From the NCBI RefSeq assembly GCF_017368475.1, contig NZ_JAFNJE010000006.1, forward strand, positions 62,001 to 126,000: 64,000 nt of DNA. The letters run 5' to 3'. Under the pieces are notes generated by a model. That model ran no database searches, was not told the origin of the DNA, and saw only the letters and a program-made list of their open reading frames with translations. The DNA is from Alteromonas sp. 5E99-2. Lineage in GTDB: Bacteria; Pseudomonadota; Gammaproteobacteria; Enterobacterales; Alteromonadaceae. Shown here in pieces: positions 10,227-19,797 of the stretch; positions within the stretch are counted from its first letter, which is position 1, and the number at the start of each line of letters is the position of its first letter. Made by a program: the position numbers and the translations under genes.

Positions 10227-12554
10227 CTACTGCTGACCGAAGCGCTTAGTTACTTCGATACCGTAAAATCTAGGCGCGCCGGCAACAAAAGTTGGATTAC
10301 CAAATGCCCCGCCTGTATTGCCGCCATCAACAAGGTATTCCTTATCGAAAAGGTTATTGGCAAACAAACTGACATTCCAACCTTGAGTAACCGAGCCAAT
10401 ACCAATACGAGCATTAACCAAACTGATGCTATCTTCACCCACTTCCAATCCGGAAATTGGCGCATTTTCAGGCTCAAAAAACACATCCGAGCGATAGGTA
10501 TAAACAAACGATCCGGTTAAATCCAAGTGCGAGTTGATAGATTTACTGTAAAAGGCACCAATACTGCCTGAAAACTCCGGTTGTAAACGAAAGCGATTAC
10601 CCGCTAAATCGCCGTTACTACTGTCGTCATCAATTTCAGAATCGATATAGGCAAAGTTTGCAAACAACTCAATATGTTCACCTACTAGCGCACGAATTTC
10701 TGACTCCACGCCTAAATTGGTTGCTGAGCCAGCGTTCGTTGTAAAAAAGTTACCCGCTTCGTCTTGTAAGTTAACCTGAAAATCAGAGTAATCTTGGAAA
10801 AATACGCTAAATGAATAATCCAGCTTACTGTTGAACTGAGACCCTTTAATGCCCGTTTCAAAATTCCATACTATTTCTTCCGGAATTTCAGTGATATCGG
10901 CAATAGGGTTACCTTCACTATCTGTTGTAGACGACACATCAATGACATCGGAACGACGACCTTTTGAAATAGTCCCATACACATTGGTCTTATCATTTAA
11001 ACGGTATAAAAGGTTGAACCTTGGTAGTACACCGCTAAAGTCATCACTACTTTCAAATGTTTCGCCATTCGTGTCGACAACAGGTAACAATGGGCCACCC
11101 GAAAGTACACTATTGGGAGAATCAGCAATAAAACCACTTGTCCGATCTTCTGTCACATAACGAACACCTGCGGTTAATTCAAGTTCATCACTAACTAAAT
11201 AGGTGACATCAGCAAACACTGAAAATGAATCATTGTCACCAAAGTTAGTAAATTCAGCCTGATACGGAAGCACACTCAACGCGCCTTGAGTTAACAGTGG
11301 CGTAAGTATGTTGACTGAACTATCTTCGTTCACACAAGGGGCATTGAAGTCACTAAGAAAACCAAGACAATTTAAATAAATTGATTCTTCCGTAGAAAAA
11401 GGTACCGCTTGGCTACCGTCTTCAGTGAAATAGTTAGCGCCAATGATTGTGATCAGCTTATCCGTGCTGTGTACCGCTCTTAACTCTTGGCTAAATTGTT
11501 CGCCTTCAGCTTCTTCAGCAAACTCAAGAAAAAATGCTTGTGAACCATCGGCGTCAAATACTTCTAGTGAATCAAAGCTTCTAAAAGCAGAAATAGAGGT
11601 CACCGTTAGGTTTTCATTTACCTGCCATTCGGCTGTTAAATTAATATCTTCGACTTCACGCTCAATGCCCAAATCAGGCTTGCCAAACACCTCTTCAGCA
11701 AAAGGGCTGCCCGAGAGTTCAGCAAAGGAAAACGGGCTTGTATCTCCTCCAGTAGCGGGAATTAAACCATTAACAAATGAAGTACCTGTGTCGTCGTCTT
11801 CTTCATAGGAGTAAACTAAATCTATGGTCAAGTCATCATTGGGAGTAAAGCGCAGTGAAGGTCGAATAGCAAAGCGTTCGATGCCATTTAAATCTTCTTG
11901 ATTAAATCCACCTTCAGACTGAGAACCAGCCTCTCCCGCAATATTACGGATAAAGCCATCCCGCTCGCGATAACTCAAGGCTAAGCGCCCTTGAACTTTG
12001 CTATTTCCGCCCGTGACAAAGCCTCTTAACGTACGAGCAGAAAAATTCCCAAACTGTGCAGTAATTGCTGCGTCGAATTCTTCTTGAGGTTTTGCTGTGA
12101 TAACACTGATAGCACCAACAGACGCCGCTGTTCCAAATAAGGTCGCTTGTGGGCCTTTGACGACCTCGATACGCTCAATATCAAACAATTCAAAGTAAGA
12201 ACCACGAGAACGAGAGACATCCACACCGTTATAATAAACCGAAACACGTTGTGCTGTTTGAGATGAACCGCTATCGGACGTAATTCCGCGAATAACAAAA
12301 CCCGGATTGTTGGGGCTTTGTTCTTGAATGGTTAATCCTGGCGTAATGTCTGACAAAACATCCAGTTCATTAATACCTAAGCGTTCCAAAAATTCACCAC
12401 CATAAGCGGTAATTGAAACTGGAATATCTTGAATTGTCTGTATGCGTTTTTGTGTCGTAACCGTGATTTTTTCTATTTCTTGTTCATTAGTTTGAGCGAA
12501 CAATTGTGGACTTAACACCAGCGCAACATATGCTGCAACAGAAGAATATTTCAT
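10227..12554 (-). CDS. TonB-dependent outer membrane receptor linked to PhoD
   Basis: The 775-aa protein starts ATG 12554 with a clean signal peptide (MKYSSVAAYVALVLSPQLFA). A longer in-frame start at 12623 would bury that signal. The plug domain contains the TonB-box-like EKITVTTQKR, the RGI motif (FVIRGITSD), VYYNGVDV and ERIEVVKGPQATLFG. A 22-strand-type barrel follows, ending in an aromatic C-terminal strand. Such receptors import bulky substrates using TonB energy. Being upstream of phoD in a two-gene operon, it probably handles a phosphorylated compound or a cofactor for PhoD. That is inference. Confidence 0.92.
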   Translation of the reverse strand: MKYSSVAAYVALVLSPQLFAQTNEQEIEKITVTTQKRIQTIQDIPVSITAYGGEFLERLGINELDVLSDITPGLTIQEQSPNNPGFVIRGITSDSGSSQTAQRVSVYYNGVDVSRSRGSYFELFDIERIEVVKGPQATLFGTAASVGAISVITAKPQEEFDAAITAQFGNFSARTLRGFVTGGNSKVQGRLALSYRERDGFIRNIAGEAGSQSEGGFNQEDLNGIERFAIRPSLRFTPNDDLTIDLVYSYEEDDDTGTSFVNGLIPATGGDTSPFSFAELSGSPFAEEVFGKPDLGIEREVEDINLTAEWQVNENLTVTSISAFRSFDSLEVFDADGSQAFFLEFAEEAEGEQFSQELRAVHSTDKLITIIGANYFTEDGSQAVPFSTEESIYLNCLGFLSDFNAPCVNEDSSVNILTPLLTQGALSVLPYQAEFTNFGDNDSFSVFADVTYLVSDELELTAGVRYVTEDRTSGFIADSPNSVLSGGPLLPVVDTNGETFESSDDFSGVLPRFNLLYRLNDKTNVYGTISKGRRSDVIDVSSTTDSEGNPIADITEIPEEIVWNFETGIKGSQFNSKLDYSFSVFFQDYSDFQVNLQDEAGNFFTTNAGSATNLGVESEIRALVGEHIELFANFAYIDSEIDDDSSNGDLAGNRFRLQPEFSGSIGAFYSKSINSHLDLTGSFVYTYRSDVFFEPENAPISGLEVGEDSISLVNARIGIGSVTQGWNVSLFANNLFDKEYLVDGGNTGGAFGNPTFVAGAPRFYGIEVTKRFGQQ

Positions 12555-12705
12555 TTTATTTACTATGCTATGTGAGTGTAGACACATAAAAAGTAAAGGT
12601 GATTTAAGACGAAATGATTGCAACTTTATTGCTAATTTGTGACCGTTTTTAGGTGTAAACTAAACTGTGCAGTTAATACTTAACTAAAATTATGGCTCTT
12701 AATTT

Positions 12706-12756
12706 TTGTCATAAAATCGCCATTTTTCTAACGTAAAAATGTCACGTTAATTTCAT
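12706..12756 (+). promoter_or_regulatory. Array of PhoB-box-like half-sites upstream of the OlsF-type gene
   Basis: The PhoB box is two CTGTCAT-like 7-mers repeated every 11 bases. Here TTGTCAT (12706), TCGCCAT (12717), CTAACGT (12728), ATGTCAC (12739) and ATTTCAT (12750) fall on a strict 11-base register, so up to five half-sites are phased on the plus strand. The last ends 7 bases before a TATAAA (12764-12769) that could be the -10. Two of the five are weak (4 of 7 matches). The orientation fits the rightward gene. Seen: spacing and matches. Inferred: PhoB control. Confidence 0.55.
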
Positions 12757-12797
12757 AGGATTTTATAAATTTTTATTCATTAGTCGAAATTACTGTC

Positions 12798-14504
12798 ATG
12801 TTTTCTGTGTCTGATGTTATTGAAAAACACTACCCCAGTATCACCGAAAAACCGCTCTTGTCCAAAGCTCTAAGGTTCACTTTAAGACACTTACTACACG
12901 AACGTGAACTACAAGAGTTCTCTCAAGATTACCCCCATTACCATGGGTTAGATTTTGTGGAGCAAGTACTGGAATATTTCAATATCAGCTATTCAGCCAG
13001 AGACGTTGAAAAAGACCGTATTCCTAGCTCAGGTAAATTAGTTTTAATCGCAAATCATCCAATCGGATCCCTTGACGCTTTAGCGCTCATAAAGCTTGTT
13101 AGTGAAGTAAGAAAAGACATAAAAGTCATCGCTAACCAAATGCTGCTAGCTATCACGCCTTTGCATCCATTATTACTGCCGGTGAACAATATGGAAGGTG
13201 GGACACCAAAAGCCTATATCCAGAATATTCAACATCACCTTCAACAAGATGGCGTTGTTATTGTTTTTCCTTCCGGTGAAGTCTCACGATTACGCCCTCA
13301 AGGGGTAAGAGATACACGTTGGCAAAGTGGTTTTTTACGCATAGCGAAACAAGCGAAATCGCCTATTTTACCTGTGTTCATAGAAGCCAAAAATTCACCG
13401 CTGTTTTATGGTTTATCTATGTTGTACAAACCTCTTTCTACTGCGCTTTTGGTCAAAGAAATGTTTAAACACAAACGCCAGCACTTACCCATGCGTGTGG
13501 GAGAACTTATTCCTTATGAATCATTTAGCAACAGTAAAATAAGCCGAAATCAACAGGTTTCCCTATTTAGAAAACACTTATATAAAGTGGGGAACGACAA
13601 ACAAGGTATATTTAAAACCCAAAAAGCCATTGCTCCTGCGGAAAACCGTGCTGAATTACAAGCCGCACTGAAACAATGCGAGGAGCTAGGCCAAACCAGT
13701 GATGGCAAAATAATATACCTTTATCAACATTCGGCTAGTTCTCCCATAATGAGAGAGATTGGTCGTTTACGAGAGGTGGCATTTCGGGCTGTAGGTGAAG
13801 GCACAGATAAACGCAGAGATATCGATGCTTACGATAGCCATTATTATCACTTAGTGTTGTGGGATAAGGACGACTTAGAAATCGCCGGTGCGTATCGCTT
13901 TGGCGATGCTAAAAAGATTTTAGATGGCAACCTCGGTAAAGGCTTGTATTCCGCAAGTCTATTTCACTATACGGACAGCATGGCACCCTATTTTGAATCA
14001 GGGTTAGAGCTTGGAAGAAGCTTCGTTCAGCCTAAATATTGGGGAAAGCGAAGTCTTGATTATTTATGGTTTGGCTTAGGTGCGTTTATTCAAAGACACC
14101 CTCAATATCGTTACTTATTTGGCCCAGTCAGTTTAAGTGACCATTACCCAAAAGCCGCGAAAGACCTGCTAATACACTTTTATTCCCTTTACTTTGGTAC
14201 TACTGAACCTGTCGCTACAGCTAAAATACCTTATATTTTGCCAAAGGATTACAAACACTACTTTGGCGGTGACGATTACAAAGAAGACTTTGTACAATTG
14301 AAGCACATGCTTTCAAGCATGGGTATGGCCGTACCTACCCTATTTAAACAATACACCGAAACCTATCAAAAAGGTGGTGTGCATTTTATTGATTTTAATA
14401 TAGATCCTGATTTCGGTCACTGCGTAGACGGGTTAATGCTAGCGGATTTACACGCATTAAAACCCAAAAAGCGTGCTCGTTACATGCCAAATCAAACAAG
14501 TTAA
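12798..14504 (+). CDS. olsF: OlsF-type bifunctional acyltransferase (ornithine lipid synthesis)
   Basis: The 568-aa fusion has a PlsC-like acyltransferase half (residues about 70-260) with the catalytic NHPIGSLD (His87, Asp93) and FPSGEVSR (157-164). The other half, from about residue 300, is a GNAT/autoinducer-synthase-like N-acyltransferase with REIGRLREVAFRAVGEG and an RRDIDAYD segment. This is the architecture of OlsF of Serratia and Flavobacterium. There the C-terminal half N-acylates ornithine and the N-terminal half adds the second acyl chain, giving phosphorus-free ornithine lipid. The family is often labelled hemolysin-like. The gene is divergent from the TonB receptor-phoD operon and has PhoB-like sites upstream. 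Its end overlaps the convergent acyl-CoA synthetase gene by four bases. Confidence 0.82.
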   Translation: MFSVSDVIEKHYPSITEKPLLSKALRFTLRHLLHERELQEFSQDYPHYHGLDFVEQVLEYFNISYSARDVEKDRIPSSGKLVLIANHPIGSLDALALIKLVSEVRKDIKVIANQMLLAITPLHPLLLPVNNMEGGTPKAYIQNIQHHLQQDGVVIVFPSGEVSRLRPQGVRDTRWQSGFLRIAKQAKSPILPVFIEAKNSPLFYGLSMLYKPLSTALLVKEMFKHKRQHLPMRVGELIPYESFSNSKISRNQQVSLFRKHLYKVGNDKQGIFKTQKAIAPAENRAELQAALKQCEELGQTSDGKIIYLYQHSASSPIMREIGRLREVAFRAVGEGTDKRRDIDAYDSHYYHLVLWDKDDLEIAGAYRFGDAKKILDGNLGKGLYSASLFHYTDSMAPYFESGLELGRSFVQPKYWGKRSLDYLWFGLGAFIQRHPQYRYLFGPVSLSDHYPKAAKDLLIHFYSLYFGTTEPVATAKIPYILPKDYKHYFGGDDYKEDFVQLKHMLSSMGMAVPTLFKQYTETYQKGGVHFIDFNIDPDFGHCVDGLMLADLHALKPKKRARYMPNQTS

Positions 14505-16168
14505 GGTAACCGAACCACTTCGTCGATGTATTGCCCTTGAATCGCTTGTGCTAGTTGCCTTTCCAATTCATGCCGTCTTACTTTCAGCGTTGGTGTAAGC
14601 AAGTGATTTGCAACAGTCCAAGGTTCATTGCAGATCAGTATTCTGTCGAGTTTTTGATGGCTTTCTAAGCTTGCGTTTATTGTTTCCAATTGGTCTTCCA
14701 GCTTAGCATCAATATGTGCAAGATTCGCATTATTGGCTTCTTCCGATAGTACCACCAAGGCAATGGGCTGAGGTAAACAACTGCCAGTAACACAGACCTG
14801 CTCAATATCTGAATTTGCCATTAAACTGGCCTCAATAGGCGCAGGCGTGACATATTTTCCTTTCGATGTTTTAAAGATGTCTTTTAATCGTCCAGTAATT
14901 TTTACATAGCCGTCGTTGTCTAATTCACCTTTGTCACCCGTACAAAAATACCCGTCTTCAGTAAAGGCTTTCTCCGTGAGGTCAGGCTCTAAGTAATACT
15001 CAAGCATATTACACGGTCCTTTAACTTGAATTTCACTTTCATCAGAAATACGTAAATCTATGCCAGGATGAATACGCCCAATGGCCCCAATTTTATCAAC
15101 ACGAAAAGGTATACACGTGGTGCCGTAAGCACAATTCTCGGTCATCCCCCACCCTTCTGTAATATTAATACCAAGGCTGTTATACCATTGAATAATTGCA
15201 GGAGATAAAGGCGCTGAACCACTGCCAAAAAGACGAGTTTGGTCAAAGCCTAAGCCCTTTTTGATTTTATTTTTAATCGCATTGCCAATCAATGGTAATG
15301 GGAGTAATACGTTCAATTTAACCTGAGATAACTTAGCCAATATTCCCAATTGAAATTTAGTCCATAACCTTGGCACGGAAACAAACACCGTCGGCCTGCA
15401 TACTTGCATATCTCTTTGAAAGGTATCTAGGCTCTCAACAAACCATATTTGTTTACGGGAATAATAACTGGCTATTTCGACTAACGCTCTTTCAGTAATA
15501 TGAGCTAGCGGTAAATAGCTCAATACTCTGTCTTGCTCAGTAAAACTAAGCACGCCGTTCATTTTCTCGGCTGACCAATTAATACTGCCATAGGTATGCA
15601 CTACCCCTTTAGGTTGCCCAGTACTTCCCGAGGTGTAGATGATAGTACTAATATCTTCTGACTGAGGTAACGGCGAGCCACTAAAACAACGGTCACTTAA
15701 AAAGTTATCCCAACTCATTTTTGCCGGAACATTTGGATAAGGAAAACCAACAGTAGTAATAGTATGAGGAATTGCTGCAACTTGGTTTTTACTGTCATCG
15801 AGCTTGCCAACAAACATCAATTGGATATTTGCATGCTCGCATACGTATTCTATGGTTTCTTTACCTGCAGTGGCGAAGATTGGCGTGCTGATGTGACCCG
15901 ACAACATTATGGCAAGGTCGCAAATAAACCACTCAACACAGTTTTTAGACAAGATGCCAATTCGAGAGCCCTGTTCTAAACCCAACTCATCAATACCTTG
16001 TGCGATCTTTCGCGCTAAATCAGCATACATGCCCCACGTATACGTATTGACTTCCCCATTCACAGGCTGATGTAAAAAAGGTCGATCAGGGCAAGTGCTT
16101 TCCCACTCATAGAACTTTTCAAGTACGGAGGTAAATGTAGCGTCTTTCTTTTGGGCAATGTCTGACAT
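14501..16168 (-). CDS. Long-chain acyl-CoA synthetase (AMP-binding, ANL superfamily)
   Basis: The 555-aa protein shows the P-loop TIIYTSGSTGQPKG, the adenylate motif GWGMTENCAYGTT, and GDKGELDNDGYVKITGRLKD followed by the C-terminal lysine region FKTSKGKYVTP. It should activate a fatty acid with ATP and CoA at the inner membrane. The length and GRLKD..KTSKGK pattern place it with FadD15/ACSL-like long-chain synthetases rather than E. coli FadD. ATG 16168 has AAAGGAG seven bases upstream. The open frame continues to 16207 but without a better site. It follows the RNase J-like gene by 67 bases on the same strand and may be cotranscribed. Confidence 0.9.
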   Translation of the reverse strand: MSDIAQKKDATFTSVLEKFYEWESTCPDRPFLHQPVNGEVNTYTWGMYADLARKIAQGIDELGLEQGSRIGILSKNCVEWFICDLAIMLSGHISTPIFATAGKETIEYVCEHANIQLMFVGKLDDSKNQVAAIPHTITTVGFPYPNVPAKMSWDNFLSDRCFSGSPLPQSEDISTIIYTSGSTGQPKGVVHTYGSINWSAEKMNGVLSFTEQDRVLSYLPLAHITERALVEIASYYSRKQIWFVESLDTFQRDMQVCRPTVFVSVPRLWTKFQLGILAKLSQVKLNVLLPLPLIGNAIKNKIKKGLGFDQTRLFGSGSAPLSPAIIQWYNSLGINITEGWGMTENCAYGTTCIPFRVDKIGAIGRIHPGIDLRISDESEIQVKGPCNMLEYYLEPDLTEKAFTEDGYFCTGDKGELDNDGYVKITGRLKDIFKTSKGKYVTPAPIEASLMANSDIEQVCVTGSCLPQPIALVVLSEEANNANLAHIDAKLEDQLETINASLESHQKLDRILICNEPWTVANHLLTPTLKVRRHELERQLAQAIQGQYIDEVVRLP

Positions 16169-16235
16169 AAGCACTCCTTTTACATATTTCCAACAAAATA
16201 TACACATACCTAATAGAGTTAGCCAGTTTTCCGCT

Positions 16236-17603
16236 TTAATCTCTGCTTAAAACAATGCGCCCCGCATGTATAACCCCTCTTTTAATACTAGGCTGAGGTC
16301 GCAAACGAAACAAATCGCCATTCTTGCCAACAAAGGTTTTTCGTATTCCTTGAGACTTTGCAATATCGGCATGGGCTTCCATATGCCTATGTTCACCATG
16401 AGTAGGAATAACCATTTCAGGTTGCAGCCATTGATAAAGCTGAACAAGTTCATCGCGATTGGGATGACCGCTGGCATGAATCGGCAGATTGTGTGTTTCA
16501 ACTTGTATGGTTTTCACCTTCCTTGCATTGAACTGACTCACTATTTTTTCAATGGCTTTTTCATTACCCGGAATAATGATACTGCTAAAAATAACCACGT
16601 CTTGTTCATCTAATGTCAGTAAACGGTGTGAATCTGCAGCTAATCGTCCTAACGCAGCCCGCGGCTCTCCTTGAGATCCGGTAGCAACCAACAGCACTTC
16701 ATGTGCGGGTAAATACCCAACATGCTGAGGGTTTACTAGTTCTACATCATCAGGCCAATACCCTGTCAACCTAGCTGCACTGACCATGGTGTCCATTGAA
16801 CGCCCCAATACACACAAATATCGACCGGTTTCCTGCGCAATTTTGGCCAAGCTAATAATACGGGCTATATTGCTTGCAAAACAGCCGACAATAACTCGCC
16901 CTTGCTGATGTCGAATGGTCTCTCGTAATCCGTGATAACAGGTACTTTCTGAACAAGACTGCCCAGGTTTTGTCGCGTTAGTTGAATCCCCTACAACGGC
17001 TAGCAGTTCCGATTCTTCATTAATAGATTTGATTTTTTTTATGTTAAAACTTTTCCCTAACCCCGGAGACATGTCTATTTTCCAATCAGCTGTATGAAAA
17101 ACCGTTCCTAAAGGCGTCCTAATAATTAACCCACTGGGCTCGGGCACTGAATGAGTCATAGTAATCCATGAAATATCAAAACACCCTACAGTGTGATCGG
17201 AATCAGTGGGAATGATATGAACCGGTGCTTTTCCTTCCAATCCTCGTTCAGCTAATTTTCGGCGCATGATTTCAGCGGTAAAGGGAGTCGCATAAATTGG
17301 CGCTTGTAAACGGGGCCACAGATCAGCTATAGCACCCACATGATCTTCATGAGCATGAGTTATACAAATACCTACCAAGGTATCTTTTCGCTCTACAATA
17401 AATTTGGGATCAGCGCAAACAATGGGGTGATGTGATGTTTGCGCAGTTTCGCTTTGGTATTCAGGAACAAGAGGTTCATCAAATGAGACTCCACAATCAA
17501 CCATTAGCCATTGATCGTCGTGCCCATATAAATTGAGGTTCATTCCTATTTCACCGGTCCCTCCTAAAGGAACAAACCAAAGGTCTTTGCGTCCAGGTTG
17601 CAA
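16236..17603 (-). CDS. RNase J-like metallo-beta-lactamase-fold nuclease
   Basis: The 455-aa protein begins with LGGTGEIGMN, then the MBL metal motif HAHEDH (His83, His85, Asp87, His88), THSVPEPSG, HTADWK, a beta-CASP insertion, and ATGSQGEP and PTHGEHRHMEAH towards the end. These are the hallmarks of the RNase J group of 5'-3' exo/endo-RNases. It is about 100 residues shorter than Bacillus RNase J and lacks room for the C-terminal dimerisation domain. The start appears to be TTG at 17603, five bases after the stop of the S46 peptidase gene, with GGAG rather far upstream, so it may depend on translational coupling. The RNA substrate is unknown. Confidence 0.85.
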   Translation of the reverse strand: MQPGRKDLWFVPLGGTGEIGMNLNLYGHDDQWLMVDCGVSFDEPLVPEYQSETAQTSHHPIVCADPKFIVERKDTLVGICITHAHEDHVGAIADLWPRLQAPIYATPFTAEIMRRKLAERGLEGKAPVHIIPTDSDHTVGCFDISWITMTHSVPEPSGLIIRTPLGTVFHTADWKIDMSPGLGKSFNIKKIKSINEESELLAVVGDSTNATKPGQSCSESTCYHGLRETIRHQQGRVIVGCFASNIARIISLAKIAQETGRYLCVLGRSMDTMVSAARLTGYWPDDVELVNPQHVGYLPAHEVLLVATGSQGEPRAALGRLAADSHRLLTLDEQDVVIFSSIIIPGNEKAIEKIVSQFNARKVKTIQVETHNLPIHASGHPNRDELVQLYQWLQPEMVIPTHGEHRHMEAHADIAKSQGIRKTFVGKNGDLFRLRPQPSIKRGVIHAGRIVLSRD

Positions 17604-17608
17604 ATTAT

Positions 17609-19768
17609 CTATCGTACAATCTCCATTTCATTAATTAGGTTCACTGCACCGTCTACGTGTTCCATCACCCATAACATATAGCGGGTATCAACATGAATGG
17701 TACGTGTTGTTTTAGGATCAAAATCCCAATCTGAATTAACACTTTCAAATGTGCCGTCAAACAACAAGCCAATAAGCTCTGCATTGCTATTTAACGTTGC
17801 AGAACCACTGTTACCGCCTGTTGAATCAAGGTCGGTTAAAAAGTTAACAGGAACCGTTTTTAGTAAAGGGTCGGCATAACTGCCATAGTCTTTATCGGCA
17901 ATTAAACTCAATTGCTTTTTAGGAGAGTTAAAAGGTGCGTTACCCGTATCTTTTTCTACAATTCCTTCGACCCGAGTAAAAGGTTCATAAATTAACCCGT
18001 CTTTCGGTGAACCACCTAAAATTTTACCATAGGTAACCCGTAACGTGCTGTTTGCGTCTGGATAGGCTATTTTACCTTGGGATGCTTGCCATGCGATGAT
18101 GGCCTTCATGTATTCAGGCTCTAGCTCTAATGACTTTCCTTCGAGCGTTTCTAGTTCGTCTTCAATTTGTTTGTCTGTTGCGTATAAAGCAACCGCCATT
18201 TTAATAAAGGGGTCATTACTATCTTCAAGCTCTTTCTTAGATGCTTTTAATAATGCCAAACGTTGATCTACATCGGTTAATCTAGTTTTGACGTAAAAGT
18301 CATCTAATCTATCGCCTAACGTAAGTGACGATGAGCCGATTTTTAGTAGCGCATTGTCAAATGCATCAACTTTTTCAGAGTCAGGCCGTGACATATACAA
18401 ATTGATAAAGGACAACCATACCGCTTTATCAACATCAGCATCGAAACGACGGTCTAGTCTTAGCATTTGTTGTTGTAAACGATCGAGATCTCGTGATTGA
18501 AAACCGAAATCTCTTTCTGCATCTGGTTTTTCTTGTTCAATTGCATTTTTATATAAGGTTATTGCCGTTGACAATAACGCTGAACGTTTTGCATTTTGAT
18601 ACCAAAACTGCTGGCGACTTACACTTGCGCGCTGTTCTAAAAGCAGATCTAATTCAGCAATGGCGGCTTTCATAGACGTTCGAGTAGAAGAGCCATTTAA
18701 CCACTGAGTAAGCGCTGCTTCTCGTTCTAACCTGCGGTTTTCCAAGCCAACTCGCTTAGCGCCGGCAAGTTGCCCTTCAGTATTTTTAAGAAAGTTATTT
18801 AGTCCCGCTAGACTCGCTTCGTATTTCACTCTAGCATCGCTACCTTTAGGTGCTGTTTTTTCTATCAATTCAATCCATGAAGAAACCATATCCACATAGG
18901 TCGGATACAACCAACTAAAAACATATTCAACCGACGTAGAACGGGTGTATCGACTGGTTGAACCAGGATAGCCAGCAGCCATCACAAAATCACCTTCAAC
19001 TAGTGGTTTAGCAGAGACTTTTAAATGGTGAGGTGGAGTAAAAGGTACATTATCTTTACTGTACTCCGCTGATTTTCCATCTTTACTCACATAAGCGCGA
19101 TAAAACGCGAAATCTCCGGTATGTCTTGGCCATATCCAGTTATCGATGTCACCACCATATTTACCTACTGAATCAGCGGGTGAATAAGCTATACGTACAT
19201 CTTTAATTTCTAACTGTTTAATTAACTTATATTCAAGACCAGAAAAAAACGAAGGCACGCGACAACGATGGCCTTCATCCTGCTCACATTGGGCAATAAT
19301 GGCTTTTTGATTCGCTTCAATAACATCGTATCTCGCTTTACCCGTTAACCCTTCAGCGCCGTTCAAAACCTCAGCGGTTACGTCTGAAAAATCAGTGGTA
19401 ACTAATATATGCGTACCCGGAGCTGCAGGTAACTCTGCTTGTTGATTTTTTGCAAGAAAACCATTTTCTAAATAATTGTTGTCAGCAGTACTGTTAAATT
19501 GTACGGAACCTCTTGCGCAGTGATGGTTAGTAACGACAAGGCCCTGTTCGGAAACAAAAGATGCAGAACACCCTTGCAGGTCTACAACCGCTCCCATGGG
19601 GAATGATGTCAAAGAAGACAATGACTCTGGAGAAATTTTTAGTCCAGTGGCTTGAAGATCACTACTAATAATAGGCAATTGTTCTGGAGTAAACATACCT
19701 TCTTTAGCAAAAAGAGATGGTGACACCGCCAGTAATACGAGGCTAGTCCCTACTATTTTTTTTATCAT
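17609..19768 (-). CDS. S46 family dipeptidyl-peptidase (DPP7/DPP11 type), periplasmic
   Basis: The 719-aa protein has a signal peptide (to about SLFA-KEG). Its chymotrypsin-fold triad is split by a helical insert: TNHHC near residues 80-84, the Asp in GGDIDNWIWPRH near 210, and the nucleophile Ser in STGGNSGSATLN near 655. S46 enzymes trim dipeptides from the N-termini of oligopeptides in the periplasm. The residue after FD in the late motif LFDGTFE is Gly, as in DPP7-like enzymes favouring hydrophobic P1 residues. DPP11 has Arg there. That specificity is inference. The gene heads a possible three-gene minus-strand operon with the RNase J-like and acyl-CoA synthetase genes. Confidence 0.92.
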   Translation of the reverse strand: MIKKIVGTSLVLLAVSPSLFAKEGMFTPEQLPIISSDLQATGLKISPESLSSLTSFPMGAVVDLQGCSASFVSEQGLVVTNHHCARGSVQFNSTADNNYLENGFLAKNQQAELPAAPGTHILVTTDFSDVTAEVLNGAEGLTGKARYDVIEANQKAIIAQCEQDEGHRCRVPSFFSGLEYKLIKQLEIKDVRIAYSPADSVGKYGGDIDNWIWPRHTGDFAFYRAYVSKDGKSAEYSKDNVPFTPPHHLKVSAKPLVEGDFVMAAGYPGSTSRYTRSTSVEYVFSWLYPTYVDMVSSWIELIEKTAPKGSDARVKYEASLAGLNNFLKNTEGQLAGAKRVGLENRRLEREAALTQWLNGSSTRTSMKAAIAELDLLLEQRASVSRQQFWYQNAKRSALLSTAITLYKNAIEQEKPDAERDFGFQSRDLDRLQQQMLRLDRRFDADVDKAVWLSFINLYMSRPDSEKVDAFDNALLKIGSSSLTLGDRLDDFYVKTRLTDVDQRLALLKASKKELEDSNDPFIKMAVALYATDKQIEDELETLEGKSLELEPEYMKAIIAWQASQGKIAYPDANSTLRVTYGKILGGSPKDGLIYEPFTRVEGIVEKDTGNAPFNSPKKQLSLIADKDYGSYADPLLKTVPVNFLTDLDSTGGNSGSATLNSNAELIGLLFDGTFESVNSDWDFDPKTTRTIHVDTRYMLWVMEHVDGAVNLINEMEIVR

Positions 19769-19797
19769 TTTAGCGGTTCCGTCGTGAATAGTTTATT

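Noticed and set aside
12554-12623. Longer TonB receptor start at 12623
   Set aside because: It would place 23 residues ahead of a normal signal peptide; ATG 12554 fits better.
12639-12645. GTGACCG as a PhoB half-site for the leftward TonB receptor operon
   Set aside because: No second half-site lies 11 bases away on either side.
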